A DNA stretch of 11,577 nucleotides from Gammaproteobacteria bacterium. GTDB lineage: Bacteria; Pseudomonadota; Gammaproteobacteria; Natronospirales; REEB76. This document shows positions 6,187 through 11,577 of the stretch, piece by piece (position 1 is the first letter of the stretch; every line of letters begins with the position of its first letter). A program made the position numbers and the translations under genes. The stretch lies in NCBI GenBank assembly GCA_027317045.1, contig DAHVFI010000140.1, positions 1 to 11,577 of the forward strand, written 5' to 3'. The notes below the pieces were generated by a model that saw only the letters and a program-made list of their open reading frames with translations, did no database searches and was not told the DNA's origin.

Positions 6187-6612
6187 CAGGTCCGCGAGCT
6201 CATTGCCGGCATCGGCAATGATGGGGAGTTCGAGCCGGTGCTGCTGTTCGGTCAGGACGGCACGGCGGCGGAAGTGGTGGAACTCGATACCAATCCGTTG
6301 CTGGCGGGTGCTGCCGGTGTTCTGCGTTGGATGCGCGCGCAACTGTTCAACCGGCTCACGCCGGAGGAAATATATCCACGCTTTCACGGCGGCATGCAAG
6401 TTCTGCAACACACATTGGCCGCGTGCCTTACGCAAATTGATTACGGCCGGGAGATAGCGCTGGTTTTGTCTGAAGCCGGTGTGCCGGGAAGGTGGGTATC
6501 TACGCCGTGGCACGGCTTGCTGCGGATCCGGATTTTGAGCACCCGGAGTTCTCGCTGCCGGCACAACATGACTATCCCGGTCAAGGTATGGGCACACACC
6601 TTTGGTTGATCT
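6187..6612 (+). pseudogene. Decayed Pat-type protein acetyltransferase (ATP-grasp and GNAT remnants)
   Basis: Two frames together spell the C-terminal half of a protein lysine acetyltransferase of the acyl-CoA-synthetase-plus-GNAT type. The frame through 6193 reads Arg-Glu-Leu-Ile-Ala-Gly and then Phe-Glu-Pro-Val-Leu-Leu-Phe-Gly-Gln-Asp-Gly-Thr-Ala. This is followed by Val-Glu-Leu-Asp-Thr-Asn-Pro-Leu-Leu-Ala, the end of the ATP-grasp domain, with about 50-70 residues apparently deleted in between. It then reads Leu-Thr-Pro-Glu-Glu-Ile-Tyr-Pro-Arg-Phe and Gln-Ile-Asp-Tyr-Gly-Arg-Glu, the start of the GNAT domain. Near 6490 the frame shifts to Gly-Ile-Tyr-Ala-Val-Ala-Arg-Leu-Ala-Ala-Asp-Pro-Asp. 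It then reaches Gly-Gln-Gly-Met-Gly-Thr-His, the acetyl-CoA loop, and is cut off. The CoA-binding and ligase domains are missing. Deletion, frameshift and truncation together make it a pseudogene. Confidence 0.7.
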
Positions 6613-6657
6613 CCCCTCATTGCCGACTATCAGCTCGGCCTACGCTGTCCAAAAAAA

Positions 6658-6699
6658 TCAGGAATTTCCTGAGGGAACAATCCTCCGTTTCCGTATACT
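6658..6699 (+). promoter_or_regulatory. Palindrome and possible -10 element upstream of the response regulator
   Basis: TCAGGAATTTCCTGA (6658-6672) is a perfect palindrome around one central base. TATACT (6694-6699) is a good -10 candidate about 54 bases before the start codon. No good -35 is present at 17 bases, where the sequence reads GAGGGA, so the palindrome could be an activator site substituting for it. This is inference from position only. Confidence 0.4.
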
Positions 6700-6752
6700 G
6701 TGAGTGGCGCCTTCCGGGTACACTTACGACTGTCAAAAAGCACGGAATTGCA

Positions 6753-7160
6753 ATGAACATGCCCAACCCAAACGGACAGCTCCGCGTGCTGCTTGCCGAC
6801 GACAATGGTATTTTCATGGATAGTGTCCGCCATCTGCTCTCCGGGCATGACTGGCTGCAAGTGGTGGGGCGTGCTTCTCACGGTGCGGAGTGTCTCGCGC
6901 TGGTGACTGAACAGCGGCCCGATGTGGTGGTGGTTGACTTGGAAATGCCGGATATAAACGGCTTTGAAGTCACCAAGCGTATCAGGTCCTTGCCCGATCA
7001 CCCACACGTCATCATCATGTCGCTATACGACGAGCCTGAATACCGCGAGGGCGGTCAGCACTTGGGGGTCTACGGGTACGTCTCCAAGGCTGCGGTTACC
7101 ACTGATCTGATACCGCTGCTGCAGGGCTTGTTTCAAGAGGGCGTGCCTAGGCCTGTCTAA
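6753..7160 (+). CDS. Stand-alone response regulator receiver protein (CheY-like)
   Basis: This 135-residue protein consists of a single receiver domain. It shows the acidic pair D16/D17, phospho-acceptor D62 in Val-Val-Val-Asp-Leu-Glu-Met-Pro, the switch residue S90 and K112 in Tyr-Val-Ser-Lys-Ala. It should therefore be phosphorylatable. Its text is closest to the N-terminal domain of NarL/FixJ-type regulators, but the LuxR-type DNA-binding domain is absent and the protein ends about 23 residues after the conserved Lys. Codons downstream of the TAA at 7158-7160 do not restore an HTH. The start at 6753 is chosen because it lies just before the domain; the Shine-Dalgarno (CGGA) is weak, and the frame is open upstream into the acetyltransferase remnant. 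No sensor kinase is nearby. The output is therefore through protein contact, or it is a truncated regulator. Confidence 0.8.
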   Translation: MNMPNPNGQLRVLLADDNGIFMDSVRHLLSGHDWLQVVGRASHGAECLALVTEQRPDVVVVDLEMPDINGFEVTKRIRSLPDHPHVIIMSLYDEPEYREGGQHLGVYGYVSKAAVTTDLIPLLQGLFQEGVPRPV

Positions 7161-7219
7161 TCACGCCGGTAATACGTTCTGGCGACTCATAAACCCTGAG
7201 ATTTAGCATCCTGGACAGG

Positions 7220-7259
7220 GCACCAACACTTTGGTGCAAAGCTGACGCTGTTTGTCAGC
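7220..7259. repeat. Two adjacent small hairpins in an intergenic region
   Basis: GCACCAA-CACT-TTGGTGC (7220-7237) and GCTGAC-GCTGTTT-GTCAGC (7241-7259) are perfect inverted repeats three bases apart. They lie 60 bases after the response regulator stop and about 115 bases before the small ORF at 7375. They could be a terminator without T-tract or protein binding sites; neither is shown. Confidence 0.4.
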
Positions 7260-7374
7260 CCGCGTACTGGATTTCGCCTCCCAAGTCCTGGGATTGAAGG
7301 GCTCCACAGCTTGGTATCGGAATTGCTCTGATATTAAGTGTCGGAGAAATTCTCAGAGTCACTGGAGAATTTTC

Positions 7375-7509
7375 ATGTTGCGATTGATACGGAACTTCGC
7401 CGTCACTGGCGCCACCACCCTGCCATTGGCCATCGCGGCTATCTGCCTGATGTGCATCCTGCTGGCAATGATTGCTCTGCATGCATCCCGCGAACAAGCG
7501 CAGATATAG
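7375..7509 (+). CDS. Small hypothetical one-helix membrane peptide, possibly a truncated sensor
   Basis: This 44-codon frame starts at ATG 7375 with GGAG at 7363-7366, eight bases upstream, a convincing ribosome binding site. The peptide has basic residues at the N-terminus (Arg3, Arg6), then one long hydrophobic segment (about 13-36), then a short polar tail Ser-Arg-Glu-Gln-Ala-Gln-Ile. This is how many chemoreceptors and sensor kinases begin. After the TAG at 7507-7509 the same frame continues for 33 codons to another TAG without recognisable domain content. It may be a genuine small membrane protein or the leftover 5' end of a sensor gene. I do not recognise a family. Confidence 0.4.
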   Translation: MLRLIRNFAVTGATTLPLAIAAICLMCILLAMIALHASREQAQI

Positions 7510-8006
7510 CTGAGCTCGGTGATTCGTATACAATTCGGCCAACAATGTCTGGGATGGTTACTTCCGGCGGATCAAGGAAGCACGCGGCCTGCGGCGAGAA
7601 GCCCGGGATAGCCCCGGCGTCCGCAGTGCCAGGTCCGCAGCTGTGAAGGAGGCGTTTGAGCATAGAGTCAAGGTTGAGAAAGTCGTGCGGAGCAGCAGTT
7701 TCCGAACACAGAATCTTCGCGTGCGATAACGCGGGGCACTCCCTCGAGCTACTCTGGGGGGTGTAGCGTCGGCATTGCAGTGCCGGTGCATCCGGCACGT
7801 CAGCACTTGGTTGCGGGTGTACGGCATTTTCCCCCAGGACTGTGTTGAATTACCGCATAGCAGTGTGCCCGGTTAAATCGCCGACAGGTGCCGCGGACTG
7901 TTCCGGCTGTGCTGCGGTCGTTGCCAGCCGCTTGCTGATTGCGAAAAATCCGCGTGTGGGAGAGCCGTGCGATTGGTGTTCGCACGATCGGTTGTATTGC
8001 ACAACA
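7510..8006. other. About 500 bases with no supportable gene
   Basis: No reading frame here has a recognisable domain, and several short frames on both strands look like chance. One perfect hairpin is present, GTGCCGG-TGCAT-CCGGCAC (7780-7798), without a T-tract. The stretch may be the decayed body of the gene that begins at 7375. Confidence 0.4.
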
Positions 8007-8894
8007 TCAGGCCCGGGTTCCGGGCGAAAAACTGGGCAGCAATGCCAGGAATGCCACTACCGACGGCGGTAAATGCCGGCGGTGCAAATGCACCCAGCGC
8101 AGCGGTCGGTTTAAGTGAAGTTCCGGTACGGCTAAGGTTTTTAGCATGCCAGCCTGCAATTCTGTTTTCACCGCCAAACGTGATAAAAGCGCCACGCCAC
8201 CACCGGCTGCCGCCATTTTTTTTATGGCTTCGGTGCTGCCTAAGCATACTGAGTGGCTGAATTGCAAGCGCGCGCGCTTTAGCGCCTCCTCCACGAATTC
8301 ACGTGTTCCCGATCCCGCTTCACGCTGCAGCAGTGTCTCGCGGCAGATGGCTTGTGTTCCGACACGCCGCAGGTGTGCAAGCGGATGAGTGGCGGCAGCA
8401 ATGGGAATGATCTTATCGTGCATGAATACATGCGCATGCAGATCAGCGGATTTCAAGCGCCCCTCTGTCAGGCCCAGCGCCAGTCTTCGGCTCAGCAGAT
8501 CAGTCTCGATGGTGTGGGCATTGGCGATTTCCACAGTGATTTCCACGGCCGGATAGCGGCGCCGGAACTCGGCGAGCATGGGTGGCAGCAGATAGTTGCC
8601 GATGGTGCTGCTGGCACCGATGACCAGCTCTCCTGTGCCCAACTGCCGCATCTCGCGGATTGCGGTTTCAGCCTCCCGTTCCAGGGTGAAGATGCGCTGA
8701 GCATAATCGTGTAACAGTTCCCCGCTTTCGGTCAGGCGCACGCCCCTGGGCAGCCTGTCGAAAAACGTGCTGCCAAGCAGGCTTTCAAGCTGACGCAGCT
8801 GGCGGGTGACCGCGGGCTGGTTGAGATGCAGCCGCTTGGCGCCGGCGCTGATACTGCCGCTTTCGGCGACGGTATTGAAATTATGTATTTTCAT
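8007..8894 (-). CDS. LysR-type transcriptional regulator
   Basis: This 295-residue regulator has an N-terminal winged helix-turn-helix (about 1-60). It is marked by Thr-Val-Ala-Glu-Ser-Gly-Ser-Ile-Ser, then Ala-Lys-Arg-Leu-His-Leu-Asn-Gln-Pro-Ala-Val-Thr, and then Leu-Glu-Ser-Leu-Leu-Gly-Ser-Thr-Phe-Phe. A linker helix and a periplasmic-binding-protein-like effector domain follow (about 88-290). The effector domain has Gly-Ala-Ser-Ser-Thr-Ile-Gly-Asn-Tyr-Leu-Leu-Pro, a text often seen in CysL/CbbR-like members. The N-terminus is a few residues shorter than usual, and an in-frame TAG lies shortly upstream, so the ATG at 8894 is the likely start although it lacks a clear Shine-Dalgarno. It is divergent from the DsrE-like gene with 111 bases between starts, the classic LysR arrangement, so it probably controls the dsrE/SBP/doxDA operon. 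The effector is unknown; a sulfur metabolite is an inference. Confidence 0.9.
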   Translation of the reverse strand: MKIHNFNTVAESGSISAGAKRLHLNQPAVTRQLRQLESLLGSTFFDRLPRGVRLTESGELLHDYAQRIFTLEREAETAIREMRQLGTGELVIGASSTIGNYLLPPMLAEFRRRYPAVEITVEIANAHTIETDLLSRRLALGLTEGRLKSADLHAHVFMHDKIIPIAAATHPLAHLRRVGTQAICRETLLQREAGSGTREFVEEALKRARLQFSHSVCLGSTEAIKKMAAAGGGVALLSRLAVKTELQAGMLKTLAVPELHLNRPLRWVHLHRRHLPPSVVAFLALLPSFSPGTRA

Positions 8895-8906
8895 TATAGG
8901 AGTTGC

Positions 8907-8946
8907 GGGCGTAGGCTAACGCCCCTGCCAACACCATTCTGATGGT
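8907..8946. promoter_or_regulatory. Candidate LysR operator region in the divergent promoter
   Basis: Two inverted repeats lie in the 111 bases between the divergent starts: GGGCGT-AGGCTA-ACGCCC (8907-8924) and ACCAT-TCTG-ATGGT (8933-8946). LysR regulators usually bind imperfect dyads with a T-N11-A core near such promoters. I could not identify an unambiguous -35/-10 pair. Confidence 0.45.
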
Positions 8947-9005
8947 ATGGGCAGCGGTTTGCCGCCCCCGCACGACATCGGGCGGTCAGGTTTGGGAGAG
9001 AAATC

Positions 9006-9563
9006 ATGAAAATGTCCATAATGACGAGCGCAGCGTTTGGCGTGCTGTTGCTGATCTGCGGGGCGGCGTTCGCGGCCGATACAGCCGGTTTCTGGCAGTA
9101 TCCGGCCATTCCAGGTTACGGTCCGGTGCACGTGTGGCCAGGCGCTACCGACAAGCCCAGCACTGCAAGTACCTACAAGGCGCTTTTTGATCTGACGCAG
9201 AAGGGCAGGGGGTTCGACACACTCAATCCGGGACTCGATCACATTGCCCGCGCGGTCAATACGTTTGCCGCCGCCGGCGTGCCCCTGAGTCATCTGAAAT
9301 TCACGGTAATCATCCACGGCCCGGCCACGCCCATCGCGCTCAACGAGCGTGCCTTTGAAGCCAAATTCCACCGTCCGAATCCCAATCTCAAGGTGATCGA
9401 GGCCCTGCGCAAGGCGGGCGTGGAAGTGCTGGTATGCGGCAATGCACTCGGGGATATGCATTTCAACCCCAGTGAAGTGAACCCCGACATCCAGGTGGCG
9501 CTGTCGGCGCTCTCCACGCTTGTTATCCAGCAGAACCAAGGCTATGCGCTGATGCGCATGTAA
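9006..9563 (+). CDS. Secreted DsrE-like sulfur-carrier family protein
   Basis: This 185-residue protein has a clear signal peptide (1-23, cleavage after Ala-Phe-Ala) followed by a DsrE/DsrF-like domain (about 75-184). The domain contains Phe-Thr-Val-Ile-Ile-His-Gly and the family's Val-Leu-Val-Cys144-Gly-Asn-Ala-Leu. Cys144 is the only cysteine of the mature protein and would be the persulfide-carrying residue by analogy with DsrE-type carriers. Cytoplasmic DsrE works in the Dsr sulfur relay; this one should sit in the periplasm or on the membrane. Mature residues 24-70 are a Pro/Tyr/Trp-rich lead segment. GGGAGAG a few bases before the ATG is a good ribosome binding site. It is the first gene of the probable operon with the binding protein and DoxDA, which supports a role in handling sulfur intermediates. 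Confidence 0.85.
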   Translation: MKMSIMTSAAFGVLLLICGAAFAADTAGFWQYPAIPGYGPVHVWPGATDKPSTASTYKALFDLTQKGRGFDTLNPGLDHIARAVNTFAAAGVPLSHLKFTVIIHGPATPIALNERAFEAKFHRPNPNLKVIEALRKAGVEVLVCGNALGDMHFNPSEVNPDIQVALSALSTLVIQQNQGYALMRM

Positions 9564-9574
9564 GGGTTGGGGAT

Positions 9575-9610
9575 GCAAACCTGCCGCGGCATGCGCCGCG
9601 GCAGGTTTGC
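9575..9610 (+). terminator. Perfect 16-bp stem-loop between dsrE-like and SBP genes
   Basis: GCAAACCTGCCGCGGC (9575-9590) pairs without mismatch with GCCGCGGCAGGTTTGC (9595-9610) around an ATGC loop. It starts 12 bases after the DsrE-like stop and ends 29 bases before the next start codon. A T-run is only present at 9619-9622. It may be a partial terminator or an mRNA-stabilising stem that sets unequal expression of the first gene. Confidence 0.65.
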
Positions 9611-9639
9611 GCACCACGTTTTCAGCCGAGGGTATCCAC

Positions 9640-10647
9640 ATGGTTTCATGTACGCTGCAACGATTGATGCCGCTATTCCTGGGAGCCGTGGTTTTTGGCG
9701 CCACGTTCGGCGCGGCCGCGGCCACCGACACCGGCAAGCCGGTAACCCCGTCCAAGTACAACGAAACTCTCTACCCGCCGTGGTCGCAGGGCAAGAACAA
9801 TCCGGCCTTGAACAAGGGGCTGGAGTTCACCATTTCCGAAGTGGACGCGATGCCGGACTTCCACGGCAGCGTCAACGATCCCAAGCTGGTGATCTATGTC
9901 GGCGGCAACTACTACTTCGCCATGGGGGCGCTGGTAAAGGCATTCGAGACGCAACACCCCGGGCTGCGTGGCAAGATATTCTATGTCACCATCCCGCCGG
10001 GCCTGCTGATCAAGGCCATGGAGATGGGCAACACCTTCACCTCCGGCAACATGACTTTCACCGTGCCGCCGGATGTGTTTGCAGCAGGCCTCAAGAAAGT
10101 GCGGGAACAGATCGCGGCCGGCAAACTGATGGCGCCGGCGGTGCCTTACGTCACCAACGATCTGACCATCATGGTTTCCAAGGGCAATCCGGGACACATC
10201 ACCGGCCTTAAAGACCTGGGCAAGCCGGGCGTACGCCTGGTGATGCCCAACCCGGCCTGGGAGGGCGTGGCGCGGCAGATCGAGAACTCGCTGGTCAAGG
10301 CCGGCGGTCCGACGCTCAAAAAGATGGTCTATGAGACCAAGGTCAAGGACGGATCCACGATCCTGACCCATATCCATCACCGGCAGACACCGTTGTTCCT
10401 GATGCAGGGGCTGGCCGTAGCCGGAATCACCTGGAAGTCGGAAGCCATTTTCCAGGAACAGGCTGGCCATCCGATCAGCCACGTGGATATTCCGGCGCGC
10501 TACAACACCACGGCGGTGTACGCGGCCGCGGTGGTCAAGGGTGCGGCGCATCCCGCGGCGGCCAAGGCCTGGATCGAGTTTCTGCGCTCACCCACGGCAT
10601 TGAAGATCTTCGAGCGTTACGGTTTCAAACCCTATCACGCCGGATAA
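9640..10647 (+). CDS. Periplasmic ModA-like solute-binding protein without adjacent ABC transporter
   Basis: This 335-residue protein has a signal peptide (1-27, ending in Ala-Ala-Ala-Ala). A type 2 periplasmic binding fold of the molybdate/sulfate-like group (SBP_bac_11) begins at Leu-Val-Ile-Tyr-Val-Gly-Gly-Asn-Tyr-Tyr. Distinctive text includes His-Ile-His-His-Arg-Gln-Thr-Pro-Leu in the second lobe and the C-terminal Ala-Lys-Ala-Trp-Ile-Glu-Phe-Leu-Arg-Ser-Pro. The ATG at 9640 is chosen over the frame start at 9607 because it opens the signal peptide and has GAGGG eight bases upstream. No permease or ATPase gene follows; the next gene, 32 bases on, is doxDA. An oxyanion ligand is suggested by the fold, and thiosulfate or another sulfur oxyanion by the neighbours, but the ligand is not readable. 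It may present substrate to the membrane enzyme or act as a sensor. Confidence 0.8.
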   Translation: MVSCTLQRLMPLFLGAVVFGATFGAAAATDTGKPVTPSKYNETLYPPWSQGKNNPALNKGLEFTISEVDAMPDFHGSVNDPKLVIYVGGNYYFAMGALVKAFETQHPGLRGKIFYVTIPPGLLIKAMEMGNTFTSGNMTFTVPPDVFAAGLKKVREQIAAGKLMAPAVPYVTNDLTIMVSKGNPGHITGLKDLGKPGVRLVMPNPAWEGVARQIENSLVKAGGPTLKKMVYETKVKDGSTILTHIHHRQTPLFLMQGLAVAGITWKSEAIFQEQAGHPISHVDIPARYNTTAVYAAAVVKGAAHPAAAKAWIEFLRSPTALKIFERYGFKPYHAG

Positions 10648-10679
10648 CCTGGCGGCGCACCACCCGCGGAGAGTCAACC

Positions 10680-11102
10680 ATGGCTACGATTGCAGAAAAT
10701 CCGCAGACGCAAAGCACGGAATCGGCGGCCGCCTGGCGGCTGGTCGGTATCGTGCTGCTGGCGGTACGTTTTACCCAGGGTTGGATATTCTGGGGCGGCG
10801 GCAGTCGGCGCTTTATCTATGCCCCGAGCAAACTTGATCCGCACGCGGCCAGCTGGATGGCCAATAAGTTCCAGACGGCCATGCCCGGCGCGCTGCTCGG
10901 CATGGATAAGGTGGTGGACTACCTGTTGCATCACTTCGTCGTCCTCTATACCGGCGTGATTGTATTCAGCGCTGCCGAACTGATCTTTGGGCTGTTCCTG
11001 ATCTTCGGGTTCATGACGCGGCTCTCGGCGCTAGTGACCATCGGCATCAGTTTTGTGCTGATGCTGCTGTTCGGCTGGCAGGGGGCGACCTGCATTGACT
11101 AG
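10680..11102 (+). CDS. doxD: DoxD part of thiosulfate:quinone oxidoreductase, ended by an in-frame amber codon
   Basis: These 140 codons are the N-terminal part of a DoxD-type subunit of thiosulfate:quinone oxidoreductase, the membrane enzyme that oxidises thiosulfate to tetrathionate and reduces quinone. Seen here are helix 1 with Arg-Phe-Thr-Gln-Gly-Trp-Ile-Phe-Trp-Gly-Gly-Gly, a second helix (about 86-112) and a third (about 116-132). The frame ends in Gly-Trp-Gln-Gly-Ala-Thr-Cys-Ile-Asp, then TAG at 11100-11102. The family normally continues with Glu-Trp-Thr-Met, and the next codons here are exactly Trp-Thr-Met in the same frame. TAG differs from GAG by one base, so this is a nonsense change or a sequencing error. 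GGAG upstream of the ATG supports the start, 32 bases after the binding protein gene. Confidence 0.85.
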   Translation: MATIAENPQTQSTESAAAWRLVGIVLLAVRFTQGWIFWGGGSRRFIYAPSKLDPHAASWMANKFQTAMPGALLGMDKVVDYLLHHFVVLYTGVIVFSAAELIFGLFLIFGFMTRLSALVTIGISFVLMLLFGWQGATCID

Positions 11103-11577
11103 TGGACCATGGCTTCGGCCAACTTCGCCATGGGCGTAGCGCTATTCATCGGGGGGGCGGCGGCGTTCTCGATGGACAGCTGGCTTATGCACCGCCGCCC
11201 GGCGCTGGCCGGACGTGGCTGGTTTCAGTGGTTGGGCAGTGGCCCCTGGCACAATACTCGGGTCAGGCGGTTGGGCATTCTCGGTGTGATTGTGACCATC
11301 CTGTTTGTAGTGCTGACCTACAACGACTTCCGCGGTTCGGTGTTCACGCCGTTCCACGGCGGTCCGGTGAGCCCTGCCAAACATCACATCAGCCTCTCGC
11401 GGGGCCTCCTGAAGTCCGGTGGAGCGGTAACGTTTACCGCTTACCTGGATGCCGGTACCCCCGCCGAGCCTTCCAATATTGTGCAGGCCGAACTGATTGG
11501 TGCCGATGGCAGGGTGGTGGAGGGGTGGAGCGGCGCGAGCCTCGCGGCACTGCCGAAAAGCGCCTATGCCAATGACT
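11103..11577 (+). CDS. doxA: Remainder of DoxD plus fused DoxA domain, open at window end
   Basis: The frame of doxD continues without further stop to the window end (158 codons). It first gives the missing end of DoxD (Trp-Thr-Met-Ala-Ser-Ala-Asn-Phe-Ala-Met-Gly and the last helix). A linker follows, then a new helix (Leu-Gly-Ile-Leu-Gly-Val-Ile-Val-Thr-Ile), and then the start of a DoxA-like beta-rich domain (from about Val-Ser-Pro-Ala-Lys-His-His-Ile). Fused DoxD-DoxA proteins are known in bacteria such as Acidithiobacillus; archaeal Acidianus has them separate. An in-frame ATG at 11109, two codons after the TAG, could allow re-initiation without a Shine-Dalgarno. Protein-like composition continues after the stop, so the damage is recent, or suppressed, or an error. 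Whether the two parts still make an enzyme is unknown. Confidence 0.75.

Noticed and set aside
7220..7237. NtrC-like site GCACCAA-CACT-TTGGTGC
   Set aside because: The half-sites resemble the NtrC consensus, but the distance between them is three bases too long and no sigma54 -24/-12 promoter follows.
9673..10551. A 292-codon open frame on the minus strand opposite the binding protein
   Set aside because: The translation is rich in Arg and His with no domain. It is a shadow of the GC-rich solute-binding protein gene.
10680..11577. Genome-wide recoding of TAG as a sense codon
   Set aside because: The transporter gene at 2920-3840 ends in TAG right before the next operon gene, where a true stop is expected. 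No recoding element was seen near the doxDA TAG, so a local mutation or error is simpler.
1..11577. CRISPR array
   Set aside because: No series of regularly spaced direct repeats was found.

Overview
The window reads as chromosomal DNA of a GC-rich, probably sulfur-oxidising proteobacterium. The clues are a DoxD/DoxA-type thiosulfate:quinone oxidoreductase gene, a secreted DsrE-like protein, a CtaG-type oxidase assembly factor, and a tRNA-Arg(ACG) of ordinary gamma/betaproteobacterial form. Taxonomy beyond that is inference.

Layout. (1) 46-1688, plus strand: a small YidH/DUF202 membrane protein and a CtaG-family copper/oxidase assembly membrane protein. (2) 1846-3840, minus strand: a two-gene operon of a DMT/EamA transporter and a secreted NodB-fold deacetylase-like protein whose metal-binding residues appear to be lost. 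(3) About 4010-4910, a scrap yard: a strong sigma70-like promoter directly in front of a truncated tRNA 5' end, a complete tRNA-Arg(ACG) with a terminator-like hairpin, an inverted and a direct partial copy of the tRNA 3' end, a second hairpin, the 3' end of an IS3-type transposase, and a piece of an ABC-2 permease. (4) 4972-6117: a fused ferritin-like/VIT1 membrane protein (MbfA type). (5) 6187-6612: a decayed Pat-type protein acetyltransferase (ATP-grasp remnant plus GNAT remnant). (6) 6753-7160: a stand-alone response regulator receiver. (7) 7161-8006: almost no coding content apart from a 44-codon ORF for a one-helix membrane peptide. (8) 8007-11577: a LysR regulator divergent from a probable operon of a secreted DsrE-like protein, a periplasmic ModA-like solute-binding protein without its ABC permease, and a fused DoxDA.

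The last block is the most interesting. A regulator, a periplasmic sulfur-carrier-like protein, an orphan binding protein and a quinone-reducing thiosulfate oxidase sit together, which suggests periplasmic capture and oxidation of a sulfur compound. Two oddities stand out in it. A perfect 16-bp stem-loop lies between the first two operon genes. DoxDA is broken by an in-frame TAG where its family normally has Glu in a Cys-Ile-Asp-Glu-Trp-Thr-Met run, with an in-frame ATG two codons later.
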